Origin: Taibaiella sp.
Lineage (GTDB): Bacteria; Bacteroidota; Bacteroidia; Chitinophagales; Chitinophagaceae
Length of the DNA stretch: 64,000 nucleotides
Reading direction: 5' to 3'
Assembly (NCBI GenBank): GCA_016786705.1
Contig: JAEUVV010000006.1
Coordinates: 310,001 to 374,000, forward strand
The notes below the pieces were generated by a model. It was not told the DNA's origin. It made no database searches and saw nothing but the letters and a program-made list of their open reading frames with translations. Shown one piece after another: positions 1-9,388 of the stretch. How positions within the stretch are numbered: position 1 is the first letter of the stretch; every line of letters starts with the position of its first letter. Position numbers and translations under genes: made by a program.

Positions 1-2100
1 AACCGGGTCGAATATGCCATCATGGTTCCAGTCGGCCCAGATCTTAACGCCACCACTGTATTGGGTTACTTCAACAGCGACATTAAAAGTCATCCCTAAT
101 GCAGCGGTTATTTGCATGGACATATAATTGGAATAACCCACACCCCCGCTGGCACAGCCGGTATTGTTATTGGTTACATTTACCATAGCTCCTGTTGTAG
201 CAAAACTGTTCAGCGTAGCCCCGTTAGAACAGCCATAAGTGTAGGTAGGGGTACAATAACAGTTGATAAAGGATTTTATCGTTACCTGTTTTGCATTGGT
301 GTATACTGGTGTTCCGCTATTACATATCGAACGTAAACGATAATAGGTCGCGGTAGTAATACCTGCAGCAATGGTATAGGACGGGTTAGTAGCACCCGCG
401 ATATCGGTCCAGGGGCCTGTAGCTGCAGCGGATTGCTGCCATTGATAGGCCATACCAGAGCCATAAGTGATACCATCTGCCGCCAATGTAAATGCAATGT
501 TAGGACATACGGAATCCGGAACGGATGCCGCAACAGTACCTGCATTAGGCGTACCGCTACAGGCTGTAGTCATGGTATAAGTTAAGCGTATTTCGGGTAA
601 ATAGTTCTCTGTGGACAAGTTAGTTGCATCGCCGGGGTCAGAGCCATCCTGCCGCATATAGGCCTGCCTGTTCTGAATAGTGCTAGAACGGTTCATATAT
701 TTAGCATTACCGCTACCGCCATAAGCATCATATACCATAACGACCAGGTTATCACTATTATAGGTGAATGGTGTGGTCAATGTAAACATTTTCCAGCCGG
801 TTGTGGTGCCATGAAAATCAACCGAAGCATTAAAGGCCGGAGTAAGCCCGCCCGTATAGGTGGCGGAGTTCCAGGCGGCCGCTGTCAATGTATTCGCAGT
901 AGTCGTACGGAAAAAAACTTTATTGGGGCTTACTGCATTATTACCATCGGTAGTACCCCGGTTATATTCTATCGCAGAAATACTTATATTGGAAACCCCT
1001 ATTTCAGATGCCAGGTAAAGATTGGCATGTCTCTGGAAGCCGTACCAGTTAGAGGTAGGGGTATAGTAATCGGCCCCCATACCACTTGTAGGGGTAATAG
1101 TTACCGTAGGGTCAATAGTTACAGGGAAAGAGCGGTTGCCTGCTTTTAACCAGTCAGCCGGAACTTTTGTAGTCACTTTTAGGCCCCCGGCAACAAACTG
1201 AACGTCATAATTACAAACCAGGACGTTTTGCTCCTTTTGCTTTTTTTCCAGCTCTGACAGTTTCGCTAGAGGCGCATTAACAAGAAACAAGGCCTTATTT
1301 TTATTAATTGCCTGATCGAAAGCTACAATCTGGCCAAAATAAATCCCGTCTGTTCCCGGGATATTAATATGGAAATCTTTAGCAGAGAAAGTATTCTGTT
1401 TTTTGATGCCGGCAACATCTACAGTCCAGCCGGAAGGCATAGGGATAAACTGGCTAAACTCTATTATGGTACCTTTTGGCAGTCCTTTGACCTGTTGTGA
1501 TAATGCATGTACAATGGTATTGTTTTCAATACCGTTAGGCAACATTTCAAATTGCTCTGTAATACCTTCATAAACATTCGCGTAATTAATCGTTTTTTCA
1601 CTTTGCTTAACAGGAGTCTTTTTCTGTGCGTTCACAACAGTAGTCCCGTTAGAAAAACTCATAGCCGGTTGTTGCCACCAGTTAAAAGCGATCCCGTTGC
1701 TCAAAACCATCTGAACCGGGTAAGTACCCGGATTTTGAGGCAGGTAGGTTTTAAATTCATTGGACTCATTGGCAAATGAATAGCCGGTTTTATTTGCCGG
1801 CACCAGGGATAAGCTGATGTCCTGCCAGCGGTTAGCCGCATCTTTGTAATGGTACGTTCCTCCTGTCACCACAGTAAACGAACCATTTGAATTTTTAAAA
1901 TGCTTTGCATTCCTGGTCCTCCTGTCAGCCACCTCATCAGAAGGCTGGAAACCAGCAAATGAACCTCCACGCTCGTAACGTGCATCCTTAACCCTGGTAG
2001 AGTTATTTTGAGCACCCACCTGCGTGGAAGAAAACATTAATGCGATTAGGCCGCCAAATAGCACCTGCCGCTTAAAATTTGGGGTAAAAAATGTTTTCAT
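1..2100 (-). CDS. Large secreted surface protein with GEVED-type domain (3' part outside window)
   Basis: An open frame of exactly 700 codons runs from an ATG at 2100 to the window edge without a stop, so the C-terminus is missing. Residues 1 to about 31 form a signal peptide ending in a VGAQ-like site. The next ~350 residues resemble the N-terminal region of large Bacteroidota surface proteins. An Ig-like stretch (YQWQQS, then a YYRLRS-type strand) lies near residues 520-600. The last visible part has a C-x-C-TP motif and a WADWNHDGIFDP motif, typical of GEVED domains found on T9SS-exported proteins. A T9SS sorting domain would be expected beyond the edge but is not visible. Function is probably extracellular or cell-surface; substrate unknown. 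It shares its leader with the next gene. Confidence 0.8.
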   Translation of the reverse strand, partial: MKTFFTPNFKRQVLFGGLIALMFSSTQVGAQNNSTRVKDARYERGGSFAGFQPSDEVADRRTRNAKHFKNSNGSFTVVTGGTYHYKDAANRWQDISLSLVPANKTGYSFANESNEFKTYLPQNPGTYPVQMVLSNGIAFNWWQQPAMSFSNGTTVVNAQKKTPVKQSEKTINYANVYEGITEQFEMLPNGIENNTIVHALSQQVKGLPKGTIIEFSQFIPMPSGWTVDVAGIKKQNTFSAKDFHINIPGTDGIYFGQIVAFDQAINKNKALFLVNAPLAKLSELEKKQKEQNVLVCNYDVQFVAGGLKVTTKVPADWLKAGNRSFPVTIDPTVTITPTSGMGADYYTPTSNWYGFQRHANLYLASEIGVSNISISAIEYNRGTTDGNNAVSPNKVFFRTTTANTLTAAAWNSATYTGGLTPAFNASVDFHGTTTGWKMFTLTTPFTYNSDNLVVMVYDAYGGSGNAKYMNRSSTIQNRQAYMRQDGSDPGDATNLSTENYLPEIRLTYTMTTACSGTPNAGTVAASVPDSVCPNIAFTLAADGITYGSGMAYQWQQSAAATGPWTDIAGATNPSYTIAAGITTATYYRLRSICNSGTPVYTNAKQVTIKSFINCYCTPTYTYGCSNGATLNSFATTGAMVNVTNNNTGCASGGVGYSNYMSMQITAALGMTFNVAVEVTQYSGGVKIWADWNHDGIFDPV

Positions 2101-2150
2101 GATAAAGAATTAAGTGAAACTATAGATTAAATATCTTCAAATCTAACAAC
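2101..2150 (-). promoter_or_regulatory. Leader and -7 promoter box of the edge surface-protein gene
   Basis: Read on the minus strand, a TAGATTTG box (2138-2145) fits the Bacteroidota -7 consensus TAnnTTTG and lies 38 bases before the ATG at 2100. No convincing -33 TTG was found at the usual spacing. The leader contains AACTATAGATT, also present before the next surface-protein gene. Confidence 0.45.
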
Positions 2151-2297
2151 TTCTGATAAATATTAAAATATATTTCGCAATTATTTACCCCTCATTAGCA
2201 ACTATTTATACTTAATCAACTTTTAATTATAAAATATTTTAACCTTAAAACAATACTTTCACTTCAATATTCTTTGCCAAATACTAACTTTACCAAA

Positions 2298-2335
2298 TAT
2301 AAAAGCTGCCATCTGGGCAGATGGCAGCTTTTATA
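2298..2335 (-). terminator. Intrinsic terminator after the 933-aa surface protein
   Basis: A perfect inverted repeat has arms 2298-2314 and 2319-2335 with a four-base GGGC loop and core AGCTGCCATCT. It lies just past the stop of the minus-strand gene ending at 2357. The A/T tracts are part of the arms, so it could work in both directions. Confidence 0.85.
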
Positions 2336-2356
2336 TTCTTTTTTTGGTAAAATCTT

Positions 2357-5158
2357 TTATTTAAGCAGTTCGAGTTTTTTATTCACGATACCTTTATTGG
2401 TTTGCAACTGGATATGATAAACACCTGCAGCCAGGTTTTTATTGAACACTATACGGTGTTTGTTACTGCGCTTGTCATATATATCCTGGCTAAGCACTTC
2501 CTGGCCGACAACGTTAAACACTTTCAGCTTGCTTATTTCTATTCCTGAAGCGGCTTCCAGGAACACTACATTGTCATGGCTTGGATTAGGATATAGTTTG
2601 ATTTGTGCTTCATTGTCCACGTTATTAACGCCCACGCCACCAATGATCGTAACCATGATACTGTCTACTACCTCGCCGCAAACACTATTGGTAAATAATT
2701 TAAGCCAGTAGTTACCATTCGCAGTGTATTGGTGCTGGGTCGTTGGAACTGTTGTGGTATCTCTTGGACTGCCATCACCATAATCCCAGATGTATTGAAC
2801 AACATTTAACGGGTTGTCTGCAGTGAAAATAAAGGTAGAAGCTGTCTGGGCGGTAACCAGGATACCATCCAGTTCCGGCATCTGCCCGTTTACGATCAAC
2901 TCTACGGTATCTACAGTAAGACAGGCATCAGGGCTGGTTACATAAACGATGTAAGTACCTGCTGCAGTTGCTTCAATAGTTCTTGTTGTCTCACCTGTAC
3001 TCCAGTAATAGCTTCCCCCGTTCTGGCCGCCGGGACCGGCATCCAGGATCTTAATACCACCACCGCACAGGTTTGCCGTAGTTCCTAATTCTACAATAGG
3101 TTTAGATCTTATGGTCGCGCTGATCGTGTCATAACCCACACAACCAAAACTGTTGGTTACCGCGACATGGTAAACACCGGTCTGGCCGATCGCCCTTGAG
3201 CTGGATGTAGTACCGTTATCCCAAAGGTAAGTAGCGTTATTAGGCTGAGGACCCGCTTCCAGGTTGAAGGTTGCCGCAACCGCGATACAAGTATCAAAAT
3301 CAGCACCGATATTAACCGCAGGAACCGGGTTTACCGTAGCAACAACAGGTAAACGGCTGGTTTCACAGCCCGCTGTTATGCTCAGGCGGATATTTGGCCT
3401 ATCGCTAGAAAGACTTCCCGTTCCCGGTGCCGTACAAAGTGTTGGATTACCATCCTCCTGGTAATAGTGAGCAGCACTAAATCCTACATTCGATGTATAT
3501 TTTACACTATGTCCGCTGCTCCAGTCCGGGTTATTAAAGCAAACTTCAATCACCAAATTAGAAACACCATCCCAGGGTAAAGGATTCTGGAAAGTATAAG
3601 CATTTACAGAATTGGCTGTAGGCGTAAAGGTTGCCGGGGCAGTGTATACTGTGGTCAGTCCGGTTTCCCAGGCAGAGCTCAGGGCTGTAGCCGAGGTCTG
3701 CTTCATTGAGATATAGAAGTTAGATAAAGCAAAGCCGTTGGCATTCACTACATCAAATGCGAGTTCTGTAATATTTCCGGCTGTAAAGCCCAATGCGATC
3801 AGCTCAGAAGACCGGATCAGGTATTGGGTTTTAAGTCCTTCAAATAAAGTATAATATGGATTAGGATTACCACTGAGTGTTCCCGTTCCGGTTCCTACCC
3901 ATGTAGGTGGTATTGAAGTCCCCCCGGCACCGGCGGCCACATAATATGTAGTCGTATTTGTGATGGAAGGAGTGTTAAAAGTATTACCGGTAGCTAAAGG
4001 CAGGCCTCCTGTAGCATTTTCATACCAACGGATTAGATTAGTCGAAGTTGAAGGAGTGGCGGTAAGCTGCACAGAGCCCGGGCCACATCTTGAGCCGCCA
4101 TTGGCGGTAGGCATGCTGGGCACGGTAGTTACCAGCTGGGCTACAGAACTGGTGAGGGCCAAATTTCCGGAACAGGATATCTGGCAACGGTAATAAGTCG
4201 TTGTGGTAACATTGGAGACGATATAGGTCAATGAAGTGGCTCCCGCAATATTGGTAAAAGGCCCGGCGGCATTTGCCGAGCTTTGCCATTGATAAGTAAT
4301 ACCCGTTGCGACCGGAGGGGTAAAGTTTATGCTGAGCTGGGCACCTGAACCCGCACAAATAGTGGATGGATTAGCGGTGGCCGTCGTGGTAGCCGGGAAG
4401 CTTGAAGCATTACACGGAGGCGGCGGGGTGAAGCGGTAAAGCTGACCTGTAGCCGGGCGTGCGGTGATATTGTCTGTAAAAGAGGTTGAGCTGGGTGTTG
4501 GCGCAGCTGTACTATTATTTAGTACCAGGTAAGTCGGAGTCGCTCCCGCATCACTAATCCCGATGCTCGCCCCGCTTGAGCCGGAAGTATTACCGGTACC
4601 GGTTTCCTGGCGATAGATATATTCAATAATATTTGTTGTTTCGTATATTTTAACCTGGAAGGATATAGTTGCCGGAAAGGAAGAACTCCAGTTCCAGCGC
4701 CAGTTTTTACATTGAACGGTAAGCACGCGGTTAGGTGCGGTACCACTCACTTCATATCTTGCTTCACCTACGGAGCCAGAGATATCATCCCAAAGCGGCA
4801 TCAGGGCCGGTCTTATATCTCCCAGGCTACTTTCGGCATTAAAAGTTGCCGAAAATCCTACTGAGGTATTAAAGCTCATCCAGCCATTGGAGGAAATAAC
4901 AAAGTTTTGATAGTTTGTCCCGCAAAAATTAAAGGTAAAGCCAATGGGCAGACTAGCGGATATGGCATCATCCGTATGAATGGCGGAGATCACAGTACCC
5001 CCGGTAATTTCTGTGAAGGCGGCCGATTGAGCGGTAAACCCGTAACTACTGGCCGGCAGCAATTGGGCCCTGACCTGCGCGCTCAATCCCAGCAAGCACA
5101 TCACAAGGACCATAAAAATGGCACGGGTGCTTTTTAAGTTGGTAAAATTTGTTTTCAT
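2357..5158 (-). CDS. T9SS-exported surface protein with Ig-like and PKD domains
   Basis: 933 residues with an N-terminal signal peptide (cleavage near VRAQ, about residue 32). Residues ~40-245 form a beta-rich module with a SSNGWMSFN motif. Cys-containing Ig/PKD-like repeats follow (YQWQSS...YYRC, ~250-400), then a lectin/jelly-roll-like central region. A PKD domain sits near residues 765-840 (YIWDYGDGS). The last ~75 residues match a T9SS type A sorting domain (LYPNPS, GVYHIQL, final KKLELLK). The protein is therefore expected to cross the outer membrane and be anchored or released. No catalytic motif is visible, so adhesion or binding is more likely than enzymatic activity. Monocistronic, with its own leader and terminator. 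Confidence 0.85.
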   Translation of the reverse strand: MKTNFTNLKSTRAIFMVLVMCLLGLSAQVRAQLLPASSYGFTAQSAAFTEITGGTVISAIHTDDAISASLPIGFTFNFCGTNYQNFVISSNGWMSFNTSVGFSATFNAESSLGDIRPALMPLWDDISGSVGEARYEVSGTAPNRVLTVQCKNWRWNWSSSFPATISFQVKIYETTNIIEYIYRQETGTGNTSGSSGASIGISDAGATPTYLVLNNSTAAPTPSSTSFTDNITARPATGQLYRFTPPPPCNASSFPATTTATANPSTICAGSGAQLSINFTPPVATGITYQWQSSANAAGPFTNIAGATSLTYIVSNVTTTTYYRCQISCSGNLALTSSVAQLVTTVPSMPTANGGSRCGPGSVQLTATPSTSTNLIRWYENATGGLPLATGNTFNTPSITNTTTYYVAAGAGGTSIPPTWVGTGTGTLSGNPNPYYTLFEGLKTQYLIRSSELIALGFTAGNITELAFDVVNANGFALSNFYISMKQTSATALSSAWETGLTTVYTAPATFTPTANSVNAYTFQNPLPWDGVSNLVIEVCFNNPDWSSGHSVKYTSNVGFSAAHYYQEDGNPTLCTAPGTGSLSSDRPNIRLSITAGCETSRLPVVATVNPVPAVNIGADFDTCIAVAATFNLEAGPQPNNATYLWDNGTTSSSRAIGQTGVYHVAVTNSFGCVGYDTISATIRSKPIVELGTTANLCGGGIKILDAGPGGQNGGSYYWSTGETTRTIEATAAGTYIVYVTSPDACLTVDTVELIVNGQMPELDGILVTAQTASTFIFTADNPLNVVQYIWDYGDGSPRDTTTVPTTQHQYTANGNYWLKLFTNSVCGEVVDSIMVTIIGGVGVNNVDNEAQIKLYPNPSHDNVVFLEAASGIEISKLKVFNVVGQEVLSQDIYDKRSNKHRIVFNKNLAAGVYHIQLQTNKGIVNKKLELLK

Positions 5159-5216
5159 GATTAATAATAAGTTTAACTATAGATTTATACCTACAAATTT
5201 AACTTAGTTCTGACAA
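5159..5216 (-). promoter_or_regulatory. Leader and -7 box of the 933-aa surface protein
   Basis: On the minus strand a TAAATTTG box (5194-5201) lies 36 bases before the ATG at 5158 and fits TAnnTTTG. AACTATAGATT and the general layout repeat the leader at 2101-2150. The rest of the 295-base gap up to 5453 is A+T-rich and holds only the obg terminator. Confidence 0.45.
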
Positions 5217-5399
5217 AGAGGAACATAATAAGCCCGAAATCTTAATAGCCAAATTAATTATTTGTATTTCATTAACTATAGTATAAAAAACTGAAAATCA
5301 AATAAATTACAAATAAATAAAAAATAATATTTTATGATTTTTCAAAAGATAAATCAATACAAAAAACCAAACAAACTGTTATTAATTTCTCCAAACAAA

Positions 5400-5434
5400 A
5401 AAGGCATACCAGATAAAAAATCCAATATGCCTTT
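5400..5434 (-). terminator. Terminator of obg
   Basis: Arms AAAGGCATA (5400-5408) and TATGCCTTT (5426-5434) flank a 17-base loop. On the minus strand the hairpin is followed by a run of T residues, 20 bases beyond the obg stop codon. Confidence 0.8.
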
Positions 5435-5453
5435 ATTTTTAAACTATTCTTTT

Positions 5454-6446
5454 TTAGCTATTAAGCATTCCCCAAAGCTCGTCTTTTAATTCCGTAATCC
5501 CGGATTGCGTCACTGCAGAAAAAAACAAATGCGGGTAATCGGCCGGCAATTCTTTCGAAATAGCATCCCGCAATTCTTTGTCCAGCATGTCTGCTTTACT
5601 GATACCGATCAGCATTTTTTTATGGAGCAATTCGGGATTATATTGCTCCAGTTCACTATATAATATCTCAAATTCTTTCCGGTGATCGGCACTGTCTGCA
5701 GGTATTACAAATAATAAAACCGCGTTCCGCTCGATATGTCTTAAGAACCGGTGCCCAAGTCCTTTGCCTTCGGCTGCTCCTTCTATAATACCCGGTAAAT
5801 CGGCCATACAAAAGGATAAATGGTCCCTGTAGTTCACCATTCCCAGGTTAGGGGTAAGCGTTGTAAAGGCATAATTGGCGATCTTAGGTCTCGCCTCACT
5901 AACTACTGATAATAAAGTTGATTTGCCGGCATTTGGAAAACCTACCAGGCCCACATCCGCAAGGACTTTAAGTTCCAGGTATTTATAACCTTCCGTACCC
6001 ATCTCGCCCGGCTGTGCATATTCCGGGGTCTGGTTGGTCGCAGATTTAAAATTTGAGTTACCTAATCCGCCACGGCCTCCCGGTATCCAGATGACTTCCT
6101 GGCCATCTTCCAGGATTTCCGCTTCTATTTCCCCTGTTTCTGCGTCCTTAGCTATAGTACCCAGGGGCACATCGATGTAAATATCTTTTCCCTGGCGTCC
6201 CGAGCTGTTATTGCCACTACCGCTCTCCCCGTTTTCCGCAAGAATATTTTTATGATATCTTAAATGCAATAAGGTCCATAATTGCTTATTGCCTCTTAAA
6301 ATTATGTGCGCCCCTCTACCCCCATCTCCGCCATCAGGTCCGGCTTTCGCATTGAACTTAGTACGCATAAAGTGCATACTACCTGCTCCTCCTTTTCCCG
6401 AACGACAAAAGATCCTGATATAATCTACAAAATTCGCTTTCTCCAT
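5454..6446 (-). CDS. obg: Obg family ribosome-associated GTPase
   Basis: About 330 residues. Residues 1-158 form the glycine-rich Obg fold ([23 protein letters not shown]). The G domain has P-loop GFPNAGKST near residue 168, DLPG, and an SKAD-type G4. It binds GTP and acts in late 50S ribosome assembly and stress/growth control. The usual C-terminal OCT extension is absent, as in many Bacteroidota. The longest frame begins at 6470, but that ATG lies inside the adk terminator. The ATG at 6446 (MEKANFVDY) fits the family N-terminus and is chosen. Downstream of adk on the same strand. Confidence 0.95.
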   Translation of the reverse strand: MEKANFVDYIRIFCRSGKGGAGSMHFMRTKFNAKAGPDGGDGGRGAHIILRGNKQLWTLLHLRYHKNILAENGESGSGNNSSGRQGKDIYIDVPLGTIAKDAETGEIEAEILEDGQEVIWIPGGRGGLGNSNFKSATNQTPEYAQPGEMGTEGYKYLELKVLADVGLVGFPNAGKSTLLSVVSEARPKIANYAFTTLTPNLGMVNYRDHLSFCMADLPGIIEGAAEGKGLGHRFLRHIERNAVLLFVIPADSADHRKEFEILYSELEQYNPELLHKKMLIGISKADMLDKELRDAISKELPADYPHLFFSAVTQSGITELKDELWGMLNS

Positions 6447-6460
6447 ATTGTGCAAAAATA

Positions 6461-6480
6461 AAGCCTTCAAACGAAGGCTT
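6461..6480 (-). terminator. Terminator of adk, just before obg
   Basis: Perfect 8-bp arms AAGCCTTC/GAAGGCTT with an AAAC loop, followed on the minus strand by TTATTTTTG. It is 33 bases past the adk stop and excludes the upstream in-frame obg ATG as the main start. Confidence 0.8.
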
Positions 6481-6513
6481 AACTAATTTAATCAAAATAT
6501 TTAATAATAAGTC

Positions 6514-7098
6514 CTAAGACTGCGGCAGGATAAAGGTGGCTATCTTACTTTTGATTGCTCCGAAAATCTCTTCTACTTCACCCACACCTTTAATTCTTTC
6601 CAGCTTGCCCTGCGCTTCATAGTAATTGGAAACCGGCTCTGTTTTCGCCCTGTATTCAACAATCCTGTTGGCAATGATCTCTTCATTATCATCCGATCTG
6701 CCCGAAACAGCCCCTCTTAACAGTAAGCGTTGCTTTAATTCCTCTTCAGGCACCTCAAGCGAGATCAGCATATGGATATTTGTCCCTTTAAGCTCCAGCA
6801 AATTATCCAAAGCCTCTGCCTGGGCCGTAGTTCTTGGGAAACCATCAAAGATAAATCCTTTGGCTTCCGGGTTCTCGTCCAGCTTGGAACCGATCATCCC
6901 GATGACTACCGCATCCGGTACCAGTTGCCCCGCATCCATAAATTTCTTTGCTTCAAGGCCCAGTCTTGTTTCACGGGCGATTTCATCTCTCAAAAGATCA
7001 CCGGTAGACAAGTGTTTTAAGCCAAAAGTGTTGATCAGGTTGCTGGATTGGGTCCCCTTTCCGCTACCGGGAGGGCCAAATAAAATAAGGTTGAACAT
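6514..7098 (-). CDS. adk: Adenylate kinase
   Basis: 194 residues. Catalyses ATP + AMP to 2 ADP in the cytoplasm. P-loop GPPGSGKGTQ is at residues 8-17, the AMP-binding STGDLLRDEI follows, then GFPRTTAQAEAL. The LID segment is the short type without a four-Cys zinc site (LRGAVSGRSDDNEE). Length fits short bacterial adenylate kinases. Adjacent to obg on the same strand but separated from it by a terminator. A TATATTTG box on the minus strand (7103-7110) sits very close to the ATG, so either the leader is extremely short or the box is chance. Confidence 0.96.
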   Translation of the reverse strand: MFNLILFGPPGSGKGTQSSNLINTFGLKHLSTGDLLRDEIARETRLGLEAKKFMDAGQLVPDAVVIGMIGSKLDENPEAKGFIFDGFPRTTAQAEALDNLLELKGTNIHMLISLEVPEEELKQRLLLRGAVSGRSDDNEEIIANRIVEYRAKTEPVSNYYEAQGKLERIKGVGEVEEIFGAIKSKIATFILPQS

Positions 7099-7164
7099 TT
7101 AACAAATATAATATATTAGAAAAAGAATACGCACAAAAATACCAAAAATTGTACAGAAAAGAAA

Positions 7165-8493
7165 CTAAGCCTTGCTTTGACCTATACCAAAATAGCTAAA
7201 TCCTTCTTTGCTAAGCATAATGTCATCATAAATATTCCTCCCGTCAAAAATGACCGGGTTGTTGACCAGGGACTTAATCCGCTCCCAGTTAGGCAGGCGG
7301 AACTCATTCCATTCTGTAACCAAAGCGATGGCATCTGCTCCTTCTACGGTCTGGTAAACATCTTCACAGAAAACCAGGTCCGTGCCAGCCACAAACAATT
7401 TTTTTGCCTCGTGCATCGCCACCGGGTCAAATGTTTTTACTTTAGCCCCGGCAGTTAATAATGAATCGATCAGGATAGTAGCAGGAGCTTCCCGCATATC
7501 GTCTGTATTCGGTTTAAATGCCAGTCCCCACACAGCTATGGTCTTGCCGGCAAGGTGCCCGTCAAAATATCTTTCTATTTTAGTAAACAATACTTTCTTC
7601 TGATCTTCGTTTATCGCTTCTACCGCTTCCAGCAGACGCATCGGCTTCTGGTTTTCCGCGCCCATTTTAAGTAATGCTTTTACATCTTTAGGGAAGCAGG
7701 AACCTCCATAACCGACACCGGCATACAGGAATTTTTTACCGATCCTAGGATCAGCCCCAATACCATGGCGTACCTGGTTGACATTGGCACCTACCAGTTC
7801 ACACAGGTTAGCGATATCGTTCATAAAGGAGATCCTGGTAGCCAGCATCGCATTAGCCGCGTATTTGGTCATCTCGGCAGAGGGTATATCCATGTATATA
7901 ATGCGGTAACCATTCAGCAGGAAAGGCCTGTAGATCGTATCTATTACTTCCCGGGCCTGGCCGGAATCCACGCCCACCACGATCCTGTCGGGGCTCATAA
8001 AGTCTTTAATAGCAGCTCCTTCTTTAAGGAATTCGGGGTTTGAAGCCACGTCAAAAGGGATGTCCACCCCTCTCTCCTGCTGGCTTGCCCTGATCGCGGC
8101 ACGCACTTTATGGGAAGAACCTACCGGTACCGTACTTTTAGTAATGACGACCACATAGTCATTCATATACTTACCGATATCTTTTGCTACAGAGAGCACA
8201 TATTGCATATCCGCGCTGCCATCTTCGCCCGGCGGTGTGCCTACACATATAAAGATAGCATCCGCCCCGGCTATATGCGCGGCAAGGTCGGTACTGAAGT
8301 GCAGGCGACCTCTTTCATAGTTGTTTTTTACAATAGCCTCCAGGCCGGGCTCATATATAGGGAGTATACCTTGCTTCAGGTTTTCTGTCTTCTTCTGATC
8401 AATATCAATACATACTACATCCACCCCCACATCGGCCAGGCAGGCACCTGAAACCAATCCTACATATCCTGTTCCTACAACAATAACCTTCAT
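7165..8493 (-). CDS. ugd: UDP-glucose 6-dehydrogenase
   Basis: 442 residues. Oxidises UDP-glucose to UDP-glucuronate with two NAD+, giving an acidic sugar for exopolysaccharide or capsule. An N-terminal Rossmann motif GTGYVGLVSG (residues 7-16) is followed by NPEFLKEG, the catalytic-Cys motif YGGSCFPKD (Cys near 264), and a C-terminal UDP-binding domain (WGLAFKPNTDDMREAP). Length and motifs are complete. It lies apart from the glycosyltransferase groups at 13.5-18 kb and 37-42 kb but could feed both. A TAAATTTG box at 8513-8520 on the minus strand may be its promoter. Confidence 0.95.
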   Translation of the reverse strand: MKVIVVGTGYVGLVSGACLADVGVDVVCIDIDQKKTENLKQGILPIYEPGLEAIVKNNYERGRLHFSTDLAAHIAGADAIFICVGTPPGEDGSADMQYVLSVAKDIGKYMNDYVVVITKSTVPVGSSHKVRAAIRASQQERGVDIPFDVASNPEFLKEGAAIKDFMSPDRIVVGVDSGQAREVIDTIYRPFLLNGYRIIYMDIPSAEMTKYAANAMLATRISFMNDIANLCELVGANVNQVRHGIGADPRIGKKFLYAGVGYGGSCFPKDVKALLKMGAENQKPMRLLEAVEAINEDQKKVLFTKIERYFDGHLAGKTIAVWGLAFKPNTDDMREAPATILIDSLLTAGAKVKTFDPVAMHEAKKLFVAGTDLVFCEDVYQTVEGADAIALVTEWNEFRLPNWERIKSLVNNPVIFDGRNIYDDIMLSKEGFSYFGIGQSKA

Positions 8494-8558
8494 AGTCTAA
8501 AATTAATTCCCGCAAATTTAAGATTTTACTTCTACTGAATAGTTTAAATACCTGTTAC

Positions 8559-9383
8559 CTATGGCGCCACAACAACAAAAAGCATTACATAGCAAAAGGC
8601 AAAGGGTAAGGCAACCAGTAAGGAGTCGAAGCGGTCCAAAGCCCCGCCATGCCCCGGCATAATATTCCCGGAATCTTTAATACCGGCCATTCTCTTTAAT
8701 TTTGATTCCAGCAAATCGCCGGCTGTACCCGCGATCGCCGCGCAGGCCGCCAATACCATCCAGTCGATACTCCCCAGGCCATCTATATGGGCATAATGCG
8801 CCCAAACGGCCGCGCCGGCAATGGTCAGTATCGCGCCCCCGGCTGTTCCTTCCCAGGTTTTTTTAGGAGAAATAGGAGAAAACGGCGTTTTACCGATGAA
8901 AGAGCCAACGATATAGGCCATGGTGTCGTTCATCCAGATCATCAGGATCAGGGCCAGGGGAATGGAAAAATGAATACTCCATAGTTTTACCAGGAAGGCC
9001 ATAGGCAGGGAAATGTATAGCAATGCTACTATAGCGCTAAAAGCAGCTTCCAGCGCTGTTTTTTTATTCAGTATCCCGCCGAGTAAAAATAAGACCGGGA
9101 TTATGGTAAGCAGGGCAATCGAAGCATCCCAAATGGTGACTGTTGCAACGACCAATACACCTGCCAGCTGGGCCAGGGATTCCAGGTACTTTGGAAAATT
9201 ACTTTGCGGGAAGATCAGGGCCGCCATCTTGAAAAACTCCTTTATACATAAAAACTGGATCAGGTAGGCTAATATCCAGATGCTCCAGGGAAAATGGTAC
9301 AGGCCACCTAGCAGCCCGGCCATCATTATAGCGGAAAAAATGATTGCTGAACCTAGCCTGGTAAAAAAAACACTCCAATTCAT
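8559..9383 (-). CDS. cdsA: Phosphatidate cytidylyltransferase
   Basis: 274 residues, strongly hydrophobic, about seven to eight membrane segments. Makes CDP-diacylglycerol from phosphatidic acid and CTP, the branch point of phospholipid synthesis. The CdsA signature is near the C-terminus: SPKKTWEG around residue 170, and GDLLESKLKR with DSGNIMPGHGGALDRFDS. Inner membrane protein. The next gene upstream (CPBP protease) ends only six bases before it, so the two are probably co-transcribed. Confidence 0.95.
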   Translation of the reverse strand: MNWSVFFTRLGSAIIFSAIMMAGLLGGLYHFPWSIWILAYLIQFLCIKEFFKMAALIFPQSNFPKYLESLAQLAGVLVVATVTIWDASIALLTIIPVLFLLGGILNKKTALEAAFSAIVALLYISLPMAFLVKLWSIHFSIPLALILMIWMNDTMAYIVGSFIGKTPFSPISPKKTWEGTAGGAILTIAGAAVWAHYAHIDGLGSIDWMVLAACAAIAGTAGDLLESKLKRMAGIKDSGNIMPGHGGALDRFDSLLVALPFAFCYVMLFVVVAP

Positions 9384-9388
9384 AAATT

